Program-made: the position numbers and the translations under genes
The notes under the pieces: model-generated
The model's database searches: none
Told to the model about the DNA's origin: nothing
What the model saw: only the letters and a program-made list of their open reading frames with translations
NCBI RefSeq assembly: GCF_023983475.1
Contig: NZ_CP092712.1
Coordinates: 868,001 to 932,000, forward strand
Direction: 5' to 3'
DNA: 64,000 nucleotides
From: Aliivibrio fischeri ATCC 7744 = JCM 18803 = DSM 507
GTDB lineage: Bacteria; Pseudomonadota; Gammaproteobacteria; Enterobacterales; Vibrionaceae
Part shown: in pieces, positions 17,972 to 27,310 of the stretch
Layout of the letters: the number at the start of each line of letters is the position of its first letter
How positions within the stretch are numbered: the first letter of the stretch is position 1

Positions 17972-18193
17972 TTAATTGAGTCCAGAACTTTCCCAGCTCA
18001 GCTGGATGAGTCCTTTAGCAATAAAGCCTGCACAACCTAAAAAGAGAACAAGCCATACAATTTTACGGCCGAAAGGGGGAACATTTGCTTGCTTTAATAC
18101 ATCTTTAATAGCCATACCGATAAAAAAGAATATCGAGGCAAACAATAAATCTAAACCAATAGATTCAATGAGATCAAAATGTTCATAAAGCAT
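17972..18193 (-). CDS. Small membrane protein, DUF2788 family
   Basis: A 73-residue protein with two predicted transmembrane helices (about 13-30 and 45-65) separated by a basic loop (VLKQANVPPFGRK). I recognise the DUF2788 family, which in vibrios sits between ybfF and fldA exactly as here. Its function is unknown. The opposite strand carries a 70-codon open frame that is only a shadow. Confidence 0.8.
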   Translation of the reverse strand: MLYEHFDLIESIGLDLLFASIFFFIGMAIKDVLKQANVPPFGRKIVWLVLFLGCAGFIAKGLIQLSWESSGLN

Positions 18194-18280
18194 GAATCAC
18201 CCTTATCTTAAGTAAGCGACCTATATCTGATCGAATAATTTTGCAAAACTATATCATAGCTTTGTCTTTGTTGGTATGGA

Positions 18281-19057
18281 TTATCGATTTGTCACTTTTT
18301 CAATGAAGCGTTTTATGACTCGATAAATTGTTTCTGGCTTTTCTGCATGTAACCAATGTCCAGTTCCGTTAACAATGTGCGCTTTGGCATTTGGGAATTG
18401 GCTTATAATATTCGCTTGATGTTCAGGTAAAATATAGTCTGAGTTTTGTCCCTTAATAAAGATAACATCACCCTCAAAAGCGGGAATATTATCCCAGCCA
18501 ATAATCTGTGCATAATTATCAAATAAAGCATTCACATTAAAGCGAAGAGCAAGGTGCTCTTGTTCTTTATATAGGGATTTACTTAAAAATTGTCTAACAC
18601 CAGGATCAACAATAGAGGTGGCAAGTAAGTTGTCTGCTTCTTTACGTGTTACTGGCTTATTATCAAGGATCTTGTGCAAACCTGAGAATACAGCATCATG
18701 TTTTCTCTCAAGGTAAGCAATAGGAGCCATGTCTAAAATGGATAGAGATTGAATCAATTGTGGTGATTGACTCGCTAGCGCCATTGCTACTTTACCGCCC
18801 ATTGAATGACCAATAATATGTGCTGAAGTGATAGATAAATGATCTAATAAATTAACAAGATCGTTTGCAAGTTCATGATAATTATGAATATCAGAGTGAA
18901 ATGAACGACCGTGATTTCGAAGATCAACACTGATCACTCGGTATTCCGTTTCGAATTGTCGAGCAAGAAGACCTAAGTTGTCTAAGCTTCCAAATAATCC
19001 ATGAATTAGGATCAAAGGCTCCCCATTTCCTTGTTCTTTATAGTTAAGTAACATCAT
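18281..19057 (-). CDS. ybfF: Alpha/beta-hydrolase esterase YbfF
   Basis: A cytoplasmic alpha/beta-hydrolase of 258 residues. The oxyanion-hole motif HGLFGSLDN (about 19-27), the nucleophile elbow GHSMGG (about 84-89), an acid residue region and the catalytic His in GTGHWLHAEKP near the C-terminus are all present. E. coli YbfF is an esterase active on short and fatty acyl thioesters or esters; the natural substrate is not established. The first of two adjacent ATG codons is used. It is divergent from seqA. Confidence 0.9.
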   Translation of the reverse strand: MMLLNYKEQGNGEPLILIHGLFGSLDNLGLLARQFETEYRVISVDLRNHGRSFHSDIHNYHELANDLVNLLDHLSITSAHIIGHSMGGKVAMALASQSPQLIQSLSILDMAPIAYLERKHDAVFSGLHKILDNKPVTRKEADNLLATSIVDPGVRQFLSKSLYKEQEHLALRFNVNALFDNYAQIIGWDNIPAFEGDVIFIKGQNSDYILPEHQANIISQFPNAKAHIVNGTGHWLHAEKPETIYRVIKRFIEKVTNR

Positions 19058-19152
19058 TTTTCTATCGTTGTGTTAGGTTTGTCGTAGAGTATCACGATTT
19101 TACAGGGTATAATCGTGCCTTCATAAATAGATTATAGAATACGAACCATATA

Positions 19153-19695
19153 ATGAAGACAATTGAAGTAGACGAAGAACTATACCGCTTTATTGCGAGC
19201 CAAACTCAACACATCGGTGAAAGTGCCTCTGATATTTTACGTCGTCTCTTAATGCAGTCATCACCTTCAGACCTTGCTGTTTCTGCTCCTGTTGAAGTAC
19301 AGAAAAAAGGCATTGTAGTCAGTAAAGATGCTGGTAAAGAGGCATCGGTAGATCGCGTTAAAGCGGTGCGTACCTTATTAATCTCTGATGAATTTTCAGC
19401 ATTAGATAAAGCGATCGATCGCTTTTTAACTGTATTATCTGAATTATATAAAATTGACTCAAAAGCTTTCTCTGAAGCAACGGAAGTAAAAGGCCGTACT
19501 CGAGTTTATTTTGCTGACAATCAAGAGACATTAATCGCGAGCGGTAAAACGACAAAGCCTCGTGAAATTGTAGGTACTCCATTCTGGGTAATCACAAATA
19601 CAAATACTAATCGCAAGCGCCACATGGTTGAATTATTAATGGAGCGAATGGGCTTCCAACATGATTTAACAGAAAAAGTGTGTGCGGCGATCTAA
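19153..19695 (+). CDS. seqA: Replication negative modulator SeqA
   Basis: SeqA binds hemimethylated GATC clusters, sequesters oriC after initiation and organises new DNA. The 180-residue protein (E. coli 181) has the N-terminal multimerisation domain MKTIEVDEELYRFIASQT and a C-terminal DNA-binding domain from about residue 112 (GRTRVYFADNQETLIASGKT ... FWVITNTNTNRKRHMVE), which makes the contacts to methylated adenine. pgm follows after 48 bp with no terminator, so they are probably co-transcribed, as in E. coli. Confidence 0.97.
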   Translation: MKTIEVDEELYRFIASQTQHIGESASDILRRLLMQSSPSDLAVSAPVEVQKKGIVVSKDAGKEASVDRVKAVRTLLISDEFSALDKAIDRFLTVLSELYKIDSKAFSEATEVKGRTRVYFADNQETLIASGKTTKPREIVGTPFWVITNTNTNRKRHMVELLMERMGFQHDLTEKVCAAI

Positions 19696-19743
19696 TTTTT
19701 TGAGTCATAACTCAAATCATAATTTGTCACAAGGAATCGTCAA

Positions 19744-21390
19744 ATGGCTATACATCCTCGTGCTGGGCAGAAAGCTCAGCAAGAAGATTTACACAATATC
19801 CCATCATTAGTTGCTAATTATTTCTTATTAGAACCGAACCCAACAAATGTTGATCAGCAAGTGCAATTTGGTACTTCTGGCCACCGTGGTACGGCAGATA
19901 AAGCGACGTTTAACCAACATCATATTTGGGCGATAGCTCAAGCTGTGGCTGACGTACGTAAAGAAAATGGCGTAACTGGTCCATTATTTTTAGGTAAAGA
20001 TACCCACGCGCTATCTGAACCTGCATTCACATCTGCTATTGAAGTACTTGTTGCTAATGGCGTTGAAGTGATCATTCAAGAAAATAATGGTTACACACCA
20101 ACTCCTGGTATCTCGCATGCAATCTTAACGCACAATGTTAAGTGTGAAGATAAAGCGGATGGCATTGTGATAACTCCTTCTCATAACCCACCTCAAGATG
20201 GCGGTATTAAATATAATCCTGTTCATGGTGGTCCTGCCGAGGGTGAGCTGACGACAGCAATTGAAAATCGTGCAAATCAATTAATTGCGAATGAATTAAA
20301 AGATGTTAAACGTGTATCAATTACTGAAGCGATGTCATCTGATTTAGTAAAGCAAATGGATTTAGTGCAGCCTTATATTGATGACTTAAAAAATGTTATT
20401 AATATTGAAGCGATTCAAAAAGCAAATCTAAAATTAGGTGTGGATCCATTAGGTGGCTCTGGTATTGAGTACTGGCGTCAAATTGGTCAAGCTTTTGATC
20501 TTGATTTAACCTTGGTGAGTGAAGCGATTGATCCTTCATTCCAGTTTATGTCACTAGATAAAGATGGTGTAGTTCGAATGGACTGCTCGTCTCCTTATGC
20601 AATGGCTGGTCTATTATCATTAAAAGATGAATATGACCTAGCGTTTGGTAATGATCCTGATTATGACCGTCATGGTATCGTAACGCCATCGGGCTTAATG
20701 AATCCAAATCACTACTTAGCGGTATGTATTGATTATCTATACCGTCATCGTCCAGAGTGGAAACCTGAAGTTGCTGTTGGTAAAACATTAGTATCTTCTG
20801 CCATTATCGATAAAGTAGTTGCTGATCTTGGCCGTGATTTGTGTGAAGTGCCTGTAGGCTTTAAGTGGTTTGTAGATGGTTTATATGCAGGCTCTTTAGG
20901 TTTTGGTGGTGAAGAAAGTGCAGGCGCTTCTTTCTTACGTTTTGATGGTACGCCTTGGTCAACTGATAAAGATGGTATTCTTTTATGTCTTCTTGCGGCT
21001 GAAATCACAGCTGTTACCGGTATGAATCCACAAGAATACTACAACAAACTGGCTGCTCAGCATGGCGAATCTAGCTACAATCGTATTCAAGCGGTTGCTA
21101 ACAAAGCGCAAAAAGCAGTGCTAAGTAAGTTATCACCAGAAATGGTTTCAGCAACAATGCTTGCTGGTGATGAGATCACAGCTCGTTTAACGCATGCTCC
21201 TGGTAACGGAGCTGCAATTGGTGGATTAAAAGTAACAACTGAAAATGGTTGGTTTGCTGCTCGTCCATCTGGCACTGAAGAGATCTATAAGATTTACTGT
21301 GAAAGTTTTAAAGGTGCTGATCATTTAGCACTGATTGAACAAGAAGCTCAAGAAATTGTAAGTAACGTGTTTAAAGAAGCCGGTTTATAA
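19744..21390 (+). CDS. pgm: Phosphoglucomutase (alpha-D-glucose specific)
   Basis: Interconverts glucose-1-phosphate and glucose-6-phosphate, feeding UDP-glucose and glycogen metabolism. The 548 residues match the alpha-PGM family (E. coli 546). Visible motifs are FGTSGHRG near residue 39, the phosphoserine loop [12 protein letters not shown] near 143-153, the metal loop DPDYDRHG near 303, the sugar loop GEESAG near 390 and the phosphate-binding RPSGTEE near the end. It forms an operon-like pair with seqA and ends in a terminator. Confidence 0.97.
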   Translation: MAIHPRAGQKAQQEDLHNIPSLVANYFLLEPNPTNVDQQVQFGTSGHRGTADKATFNQHHIWAIAQAVADVRKENGVTGPLFLGKDTHALSEPAFTSAIEVLVANGVEVIIQENNGYTPTPGISHAILTHNVKCEDKADGIVITPSHNPPQDGGIKYNPVHGGPAEGELTTAIENRANQLIANELKDVKRVSITEAMSSDLVKQMDLVQPYIDDLKNVINIEAIQKANLKLGVDPLGGSGIEYWRQIGQAFDLDLTLVSEAIDPSFQFMSLDKDGVVRMDCSSPYAMAGLLSLKDEYDLAFGNDPDYDRHGIVTPSGLMNPNHYLAVCIDYLYRHRPEWKPEVAVGKTLVSSAIIDKVVADLGRDLCEVPVGFKWFVDGLYAGSLGFGGEESAGASFLRFDGTPWSTDKDGILLCLLAAEITAVTGMNPQEYYNKLAAQHGESSYNRIQAVANKAQKAVLSKLSPEMVSATMLAGDEITARLTHAPGNGAAIGGLKVTTENGWFAARPSGTEEIYKIYCESFKGADHLALIEQEAQEIVSNVFKEAGL

Positions 21391-21410
21391 TTTTTTAAGT
21401 AATACAAATT

Positions 21411-21437
21411 AAGCAGCGCATGTCGCTGCTTTTTTTT
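21411..21437 (+). terminator. Rho-independent terminator of seqA-pgm
   Basis: Stem AAGCAGCG (21411-21418) / CGCTGCTT (21424-21431) with loop CATGT and a following T run. Confidence 0.88.
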
Positions 21438-21454
21438 GATAAGAAGGTCATGAC

Positions 21455-22210
21455 ATGAATAATTTTCAGTTAGAACAATTATTAAACTCAGAGTTAAAAC
21501 CTCAATTAATTAAAGATTATTGCCCAAATGGTCTTCAAGTTGAAGGTTCAAATGAGATAAAAAAGATCGTAACAGGAGTTACTGCATCTCAAGCTTTAAT
21601 TGATGCCGCGATTGAAGAAAATGCAGATGCATTACTTGTGCATCATGGCTATTTTTGGAAAGGGGAAGCTGAGCCAATCATTGGAATGAAAGGTAAGCGT
21701 ATTCGCTCATTAATTCAAAATGATATTAATCTATTTGCTTATCATTTGCCTTTAGACATTCATCCAACGTTAGGTAATAACGCTGAGCTAGCTCGTTTAT
21801 TTTCGATCTCAAATGTGGAAGGGTTAGAAGCCACACCACAATCGATCGCTATGAAGGGAGAGCTTATTGAAACACTATCAGGCGAAGAATTTGCACAGCG
21901 TATTCAGCAAGTATTAAATCGTGAACCATTGCATATTAAACCAACACAAGACAAGCCGATTAAAACGGTTGCTTGGTGTTCTGGTGGTGGCCAAGATTAT
22001 ATAGAATTGGCGGCTCAACAGGGGATGGATGCGTTTATTTCGGGTGAGATTTCGGAACGTACGACTTACATTGCTCGTGAACTAGGGATTCACTATTTTG
22101 CTGCAGGTCATCATGCAACAGAGCGTTATGGTGTTAAAGCGCTAGGTGAGTGGTTAGAAAAAGAGCATGGGTTTGATGTTAAGTTTATTGATATCGATAA
22201 CCCAGTATAG
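21455..22210 (+). CDS. ybgI: Nif3-like dinuclear metal-centre protein (YbgI family)
   Basis: A 251-residue protein of the conserved Nif3/YbgI family, which forms a hexameric toroid with two metal ions per subunit. The metal ligands are visible as VHHGYFWKG (about 62-70), YHLPLDIHP and, near the C-terminus, AAGHHATERYG with GQDYIELAAQQGMDAFISGE before it. The biological role remains unclear; hydrolase or GTP cyclohydrolase-like activity has been proposed for family members. The start ATG lies 18 bp after the pgm terminator with a GAAGGT box. Confidence 0.88.
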   Translation: MNNFQLEQLLNSELKPQLIKDYCPNGLQVEGSNEIKKIVTGVTASQALIDAAIEENADALLVHHGYFWKGEAEPIIGMKGKRIRSLIQNDINLFAYHLPLDIHPTLGNNAELARLFSISNVEGLEATPQSIAMKGELIETLSGEEFAQRIQQVLNREPLHIKPTQDKPIKTVAWCSGGGQDYIELAAQQGMDAFISGEISERTTYIARELGIHYFAAGHHATERYGVKALGEWLEKEHGFDVKFIDIDNPV

Positions 22211-22240
22211 TCAATTTGAGTTATCAATGCGGTGATATAA

Positions 22241-22272
22241 AAAAAGGTTGATGTATTTACATCAACCTTTTT
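22241..22272. terminator. Bidirectional terminator between ybgI and gltA
   Basis: AAAAAGGTTGATGT (22241-22254) / ACATCAACCTTTTT (22259-22272) form a perfect stem with loop ATTT between two convergent genes. Confidence 0.92.
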
Positions 22273-22301
22273 GTTCATAGGTCTAACGATTTAAAGCGAC
22301 A

Positions 22302-23591
22302 TTATTCACGCTCATGAAGCGGTTTAAACTCGCGTAGTTCTTCACCTGTATAAAGTTGGCGAGGACGACCGATACGATTTGTTGGGTCACTGTGCATTTC
22401 GCTCCAGTGTGCAATCCAGCCAACAGTACGAGACATTGCAAAGATAACCGTAAACATAGATACAGGAATACCAATTGCTTTTAGGATAATACCTGAGTAG
22501 AAATCTACGTTTGGATACAATTTCTTAGATACAAAATATTCATCAGAAAGTGCAATACGTTCAAGTTCCATTGCGACATCAAGTAGTGGATCTTTAATGT
22601 TTAGTTCTTTTAGAACATCGTGACATGCTTCACGCATTACGGTTGCACGAGGGTCATAGTTCTTATAAACACGGTGACCGAAGCCCATTAGGCGGAATGG
22701 GTCATCCTTATCTTTTGCTTTTGCAACGTATTCATCAATGTTGTCTACAGAGCCGATCTCTTCAAGCATACGTAAACATGCTTCGTTAGCACCACCATGA
22801 GCAGGTCCCCATAGAGAAGCAATACCAGCAGCGATACAAGCAAATGGATTCGCACCTGATGAACCAGCTAAACGAACGGTTGATGTTGATGCATTTTGCT
22901 CATGATCGGCATGTAGCGTAAAGATTTTATCCATTGCTCGTGCAACAACAGGGTTTACTTCATATTCTTCACACGGGTTAGCGAACATCATGTGTAAGAA
23001 GTTTTCTGCGTAAGTCAGATCATTACGAGGGTAGATGAACGGTTGTCCAATTGAGTATTTGTAAGACATTGCTGAAAGAGTTGGCATTTTTGATAGTAAT
23101 CTAAATGCAGCAATTTCGCGGTGTTCATCGTTATTGATATCTAAAGAATCGTGATAGAAAGCAGCCAGTGCTCCTACAACACCACACATCACGGCCATCG
23201 GGTGAGCATCACGGCGGAAGCCATGGAAGAAGCTTGAAATTTGCTCATGTACCATTGTGTGGCGAGTTACGATGTCCTTGAATGTTTCATATTCTTCTCT
23301 GTTTGGCGCTTCGCCATTTAGAAGGATATAACAGACTTCAAGGTAATCTGCATTGTTAGCTAACTGATCGATAGGGAAACCACGGTGCAATAGAACACCT
23401 TTGTCACCATCGATATAGGTAATTTGAGACTCACAAGATGCAGTGGCAAGAAAACCAGGGTCGAAAGTAAAGTAACCATTCGCTCCTAATTTACGCACAT
23501 CGATCACTTCTGGACCAATCGTTCCATCCATGATTGGCATGTCTATAGGCGATTGACCTTCAATATGAAGTGTTGCCTTTTTATCTGCCAT
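22302..23591 (-). CDS. gltA: Citrate synthase (type II, hexameric)
   Basis: Condenses acetyl-CoA with oxaloacetate to citrate, the entry step of the TCA cycle. The 429 residues match the gram-negative type II enzyme (E. coli 427), including the N-terminal beta domain ([20 protein letters not shown]) found only in NADH-regulated forms. Catalytic histidines are seen in [11 protein letters not shown] and in [14 protein letters not shown], and the catalytic Asp in NVDFYSG. A GGAGAA box lies 5 nt before the ATG. It is divergent from sdhCDAB across a 387-bp control region, the classical TCA arrangement. Confidence 0.97.
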   Translation of the reverse strand: MADKKATLHIEGQSPIDMPIMDGTIGPEVIDVRKLGANGYFTFDPGFLATASCESQITYIDGDKGVLLHRGFPIDQLANNADYLEVCYILLNGEAPNREEYETFKDIVTRHTMVHEQISSFFHGFRRDAHPMAVMCGVVGALAAFYHDSLDINNDEHREIAAFRLLSKMPTLSAMSYKYSIGQPFIYPRNDLTYAENFLHMMFANPCEEYEVNPVVARAMDKIFTLHADHEQNASTSTVRLAGSSGANPFACIAAGIASLWGPAHGGANEACLRMLEEIGSVDNIDEYVAKAKDKDDPFRLMGFGHRVYKNYDPRATVMREACHDVLKELNIKDPLLDVAMELERIALSDEYFVSKKLYPNVDFYSGIILKAIGIPVSMFTVIFAMSRTVGWIAHWSEMHSDPTNRIGRPRQLYTGEELREFKPLHERE

Positions 23592-23978
23592 AACATTCTC
23601 CTTTTGTTATATTTTTATTCTATCCCGGATATGAGAGTGACAACTTTGTACCCATTACACGGGCTAAAGTCAATTTTTGTGCGCTTATGTGTGCACTTGT
23701 TTATATTTTTGATGAAAAAAAAGTTAATTTTCTGTGGTGTGATGTAAGTTTTGTTTATGGGTTTGTAATAAGATGTTTCACATCGTATACTGCGGCTGAG
23801 TTTCTGGTCTGTTTCCTTATATTATATGGGGTTAACGTGATTTTCATCTACTTATAAATAGAGTGCGGTTTATATATTTAGCTCAATAAAGAGATGTTGC
23901 TCACATCAAAAGTTGCATAAATGTTAAATCTAGGCGGTTTTTGATAGATCGGAGGTATCTATAACAATAAAATGCTCA
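23592..23978. promoter_or_regulatory. gltA-sdhC divergent control region
   Basis: This 387-bp AT-rich gap must hold the divergent promoters of gltA and sdhCDAB. The half-site TCACA in GATGTTGCTCACAT (about 23893-23906) could be part of a weak CRP site. GGAGG (23951-23955) lies too far upstream for either proposed sdhC start. No ORF of note or hairpin terminator is seen. Confidence 0.5.
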
Positions 23979-24380
23979 ATGGAGCTGAGTGAGCCCCTTG
24001 TGAAAGTTAAAAAGTCAAGACCTGTCAACCTAGATCTACAAACGATCCGTTTTCCTATAACGGCTATCGCCTCAATCTTGCATCGCGTGAGTGGTGTAAT
24101 TACTTTTGTTTCTGTCGGAATATTGCTTTGGTTGCTCAACCTATCGCTTTCTTCACCCATTGGATTCGCACAAGCCGCTGATTATGTCGATGGCTTTTTT
24201 GTGACTTTCATTATGTGGGGAATTCTGACTGCTCTTGCTTACCATATTGTCGTAGGTATTCGTCATTTACTGATGGATATGGGCTATTTTGAAGAGCTCG
24301 AGTCAGGCACTCAAAGTGCTAAAGTTGCGTTTGCAATTACAGCCGTGTTGTCACTTTTAGCAGGAGTATTGGTATGGTAG
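23979..24380 (+). CDS. sdhC: Succinate dehydrogenase cytochrome b556 subunit
   Basis: A membrane anchor of complex II that, with SdhD, binds heme b and ubiquinone. The 133-residue frame has three transmembrane helices and the strongly conserved segment [20 protein letters not shown] followed by HRVSG. The heme-ligand His lies in [12 protein letters not shown]. The start is uncertain: ATG 23979 gives seven extra residues, while GTG at 24000 ([12 protein letters not shown]) gives 126 residues, nearer to E. coli (129). Neither has a strong ribosome site at ideal spacing. The stop overlaps sdhD by 7 bases. Confidence 0.93.
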   Translation: MELSEPLVKVKKSRPVNLDLQTIRFPITAIASILHRVSGVITFVSVGILLWLLNLSLSSPIGFAQAADYVDGFFVTFIMWGILTALAYHIVVGIRHLLMDMGYFEELESGTQSAKVAFAITAVLSLLAGVLVW

Positions 24381-24721
24381 CTAATGTTTCGTCATTTGGT
24401 CGTAACGGTGTACACGATTTTATCCTAATTCGTGCCAGTGCGATCATTCTTACTCTATACACATTATACATTGTTGGCTTTTGTGCCTTTGGGCCAGAGT
24501 TAACGTATTTGTCATGGACTAACTTCTTTGGTGGACTATTTACAAAAGCGTTTACCATGTTAGCTCTACTGTCGATTCTAATTCATGCATGGATTGGTTT
24601 ATGGCAAGTACTGACTGATTATATTAAACCTGTCATGTTGCGTGCTCTGCTTCAGCTTGGTTTAGTGTCAGTGTTATTAGGATATTTCTTCTCTGGTTTA
24701 ATAATTGTGTGGGGTGTGTAG
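24374..24721 (+). CDS. sdhD: Succinate dehydrogenase membrane anchor subunit
   Basis: The second membrane anchor of complex II, 115 residues (E. coli 115) with three helices. The heme-ligating His is in [13 protein letters not shown], followed by the conserved LTDYIKP that includes the quinone-site Asp-Tyr. It starts inside the end of sdhC and its stop shares a base with the GTG start of sdhA, so the four sdh genes are translationally coupled. Confidence 0.95.
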   Translation: MVANVSSFGRNGVHDFILIRASAIILTLYTLYIVGFCAFGPELTYLSWTNFFGGLFTKAFTMLALLSILIHAWIGLWQVLTDYIKPVMLRALLQLGLVSVLLGYFFSGLIIVWGV

Positions 24722-26487
24722 TGAGTATTCCTGTTAGAGAATTTGATGCCGTTGTAATTGGCGCTGGTGGTGCAGGTATGCGAGCTGCATTGCAAATTTC
24801 TGAGCAAGGCCTATCTTGTGCATTGCTTTCTAAAGTTTTCCCTACTCGTTCTCATACGGTTTCTGCGCAAGGTGGCATTACTGTTGCTCTTGGTAACGCG
24901 CATGAAGACCATTGGGAACAACATATGTACGATACGGTGAAAGGGTCTGATTATATCGGTGACCAAGATGCGATCGAATACATGTGTAAAAATGGTCCTG
25001 AGTCGGTTATTGAACTAGAGAAAATGGGCTTGCCTTTCTCACGTTTTGATAATGGTACGATTTATCAACGTCCATTTGGCGGTCAATCTAAGAACTTTGG
25101 TGGTGAACAAGCCGCGCGTACTGCTGCTGCGGCAGACCGTACTGGGCATGCGCTTCTTCATACGCTTTACCAACAAAATATTAAGCATAAAACGACGATT
25201 TTTTCTGAGTGGTATGCGCTTGATTTAGTAAAAAATGAAGATGGTGCCATTTTAGGATGTACTGCTCTTTGTATGGAAACCGGTGAAGTTTGTTACTTTA
25301 AATCGAAAGCAACAATTCTCGCTACTGGTGGTGCTGGACGTATTTATGCTTCAACAACCAATGCACACATTAATACTGGTGATGGTGTTGGTATGGCGAT
25401 TCGAGTTGGTGTTCCAATGCAAGACATTGAAATGTGGCAGTTCCACCCAACAGGTATCGCAGGTGCTGGTGTTCTTGTAACTGAAGGGTGTCGTGGTGAA
25501 GGTGGTTATCTTTTAAATAAAGATGGTGAACGTTTCATGGAACGTTACGCACCAAATGCTAAAGACTTAGCGGGTCGTGATGTTGTTGCTCGTTCAATGA
25601 TGGTTGAAATTCGTGAAGGTCGTGGTTGCGATGGCCCTTGGGGTCCACACATTAAACTGAAATTGGATCACTTAGGTAAAGAAACACTTGAGTCACGTCT
25701 ACCCGGTGTATGTGAGTTATCTCGTACCTTTGCTCATGTTGACCCAGTTAAAGAGCCTATCCCAGTAATCCCAACCTGTCATTACATGATGGGTGGTGTA
25801 CCAACACAAGTTTCTGGTCAAGCGATTAAGCAAGATGAAAGTGGCGCCGATGTTGAAGTTCAAGGCCTGTTTGCTTGTGGTGAAATTGCGTCAGTTTCAG
25901 TACATGGTGCTAACCGTTTAGGTGGTAACTCTTTGCTTGATTTAGTGGTGTTTGGTCGTGCAACAGGGCTTCACCTAGGCGAAACACTGAAAAAGCAAGC
26001 AGAAGCAAAACCAGCAACTGAAGAAGATATTCAGCGTTCACTAGAGCGTTATAATCGTTGGGAAAATAGCACGGGTGGTGAAGACCCAGCTCAAATCCGT
26101 AAAGACTTACAACAGTGTATGCAAAATAACTTCTCGGTATTCCGTGAAGGTGATGCAATGGCAAAAGGTCTTGAAGAGCTAAAAGTGATCCGCGAGCGTC
26201 TAAACAATGCGTATCTATCTGATAAATCGACAGAGTTTAATACTCAGCGTATTGAATGTTTAGAGCTAGAGAACTTGATGGAAACGGCATTTGCAACCGC
26301 AGTAGCAGCAAACTACCGTACAGAAAGTCGTGGAGCACACGCACGCTTCGATTTCCCTGAGCGTGATGATGCTAATTGGTTATGCCATTCAATTTACAAC
26401 CCTGAGACAGAGTCAATGTCTAAGCGTAATGTAAATATGGAACCTGTTTACCGTGAAGCTTTCCCTCCGAAAGCTCGTACATATTAA
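24721..26487 (+). CDS. sdhA: Succinate dehydrogenase flavoprotein subunit
   Basis: The catalytic flavoprotein of complex II, oxidising succinate to fumarate. From GTG 24721 ([19 protein letters not shown]) the product is 588 residues, identical in length to E. coli SdhA; the further upstream GTG at 24709 would add four residues lacking in homologues and overlap sdhD more. The Rossmann motif GAGGAG is near residues 14-19, the His for covalent FAD is in [13 protein letters not shown] near residue 45, and the active-site Arg regions include [19 protein letters not shown]. It is part of sdhCDAB. Confidence 0.97.
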   Translation: MSIPVREFDAVVIGAGGAGMRAALQISEQGLSCALLSKVFPTRSHTVSAQGGITVALGNAHEDHWEQHMYDTVKGSDYIGDQDAIEYMCKNGPESVIELEKMGLPFSRFDNGTIYQRPFGGQSKNFGGEQAARTAAAADRTGHALLHTLYQQNIKHKTTIFSEWYALDLVKNEDGAILGCTALCMETGEVCYFKSKATILATGGAGRIYASTTNAHINTGDGVGMAIRVGVPMQDIEMWQFHPTGIAGAGVLVTEGCRGEGGYLLNKDGERFMERYAPNAKDLAGRDVVARSMMVEIREGRGCDGPWGPHIKLKLDHLGKETLESRLPGVCELSRTFAHVDPVKEPIPVIPTCHYMMGGVPTQVSGQAIKQDESGADVEVQGLFACGEIASVSVHGANRLGGNSLLDLVVFGRATGLHLGETLKKQAEAKPATEEDIQRSLERYNRWENSTGGEDPAQIRKDLQQCMQNNFSVFREGDAMAKGLEELKVIRERLNNAYLSDKSTEFNTQRIECLELENLMETAFATAVAANYRTESRGAHARFDFPERDDANWLCHSIYNPETESMSKRNVNMEPVYREAFPPKARTY

Positions 26488-26499
26488 GAGGGCAGAAGA

Positions 26500-27213
26500 A
26501 TGAAATTGAATTTTTCGATCTACCGCTATAATCCAGATGTAGATAATGCACCTCACATGAAAGCATACACATTAGATGTTGAAGAAGGTTCAGATATGAT
26601 GGTGCTTGACGCACTTATCTTATTAAAAGAACAAGACCCAACATTAGCTTTCCGTCGTTCATGTCGTGAGGGTGTGTGTGGTTCTGATGGTCTTAATATG
26701 AATGGTAAAAACGGACTTGCATGCATTACGCCATTATCTGAATTAGCAGATAAAAGTGAGATTGTTATTCGTCCATTGCCTGGTTTGCCTGTTGTTCGTG
26801 ATTTGATTGTCGATATGGCACAATTTTATGAAAATTATGAAAAGGTAAAACCGTTCTTAATTAGTGATGGAGCAACACCACCTTCAAGAGAAAACCTACA
26901 ATCTCCAGAAGAGCGTGAGCATCTAGATGGTTTATATGAATGCATCATGTGTGCATGTTGCACTACCTCATGCCCATCATTTTGGTGGAATCCTGATAAA
27001 TTCATCGGACCAGCAGGGTTGCTTGCAGCTTATCGTTGGTTAATTGATAGTCGAGATACTGCAACAAATGAACGTTTATCTAATTTAGATGATGCATTCA
27101 GTGTTTTTCGTTGCCATGGTATCATGAATTGTGTAAGTGTATGTCCTAAAGGGTTAAACCCAACAAAAGCAATTGGTCATATAAAGACAATGCTATTGAA
27201 AAAAGCGGTATAA
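26500..27213 (+). CDS. sdhB: Succinate dehydrogenase iron-sulfur subunit
   Basis: Carries electrons from FAD to ubiquinone through three Fe-S clusters. The 237-residue product shows the [2Fe-2S] ligands in SCREGVCGSDG (about 54-64), and the [4Fe-4S] and [3Fe-4S] ligands in CIMCACCTTSCPSFWWN and CHGIMNCVSVCPKGLNP. It ends the sdh genes; hairpins in the 97-bp gap follow before sucA. Confidence 0.97.
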   Translation: MKLNFSIYRYNPDVDNAPHMKAYTLDVEEGSDMMVLDALILLKEQDPTLAFRRSCREGVCGSDGLNMNGKNGLACITPLSELADKSEIVIRPLPGLPVVRDLIVDMAQFYENYEKVKPFLISDGATPPSRENLQSPEEREHLDGLYECIMCACCTTSCPSFWWNPDKFIGPAGLLAAYRWLIDSRDTATNERLSNLDDAFSVFRCHGIMNCVSVCPKGLNPTKAIGHIKTMLLKKAV

Positions 27214-27222
27214 TTTACTTTT

Positions 27223-27277
27223 CCTCAACCTATGTTGATAGGTTGAGGCTTATTATAAGCCCGGCACAAAGACCGGG
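27223..27277 (+). other. Two hairpins in the sdhB-sucA gap
   Basis: A perfect 11-bp stem CCTCAACCTAT (27223-27233) / ATAGGTTGAGG (27238-27248) is followed by CCCGG (27260-27264) / CCGGG (27273-27277). No T tract follows either, so they are more likely processing or mRNA-stability structures within an sdh-suc transcript than full terminators. Confidence 0.65.
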
Positions 27278-27310
27278 ATAGACGTGAAACTACTGGATTA
27301 AGGGAAAATA

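Noticed and set aside
23883-23910. CRP site upstream of sdhC
   Set aside because: Only one good half-site TCACA with a weak partner AGAGA; not enough for a separate call.
23972-23992. Short leader ORF MLNGAE overlapping the sdhC start
   Set aside because: Only six codons; the GGAGG upstream is 16 nt away, too far for a normal ribosome site, and no leader function is known. Left as chance.
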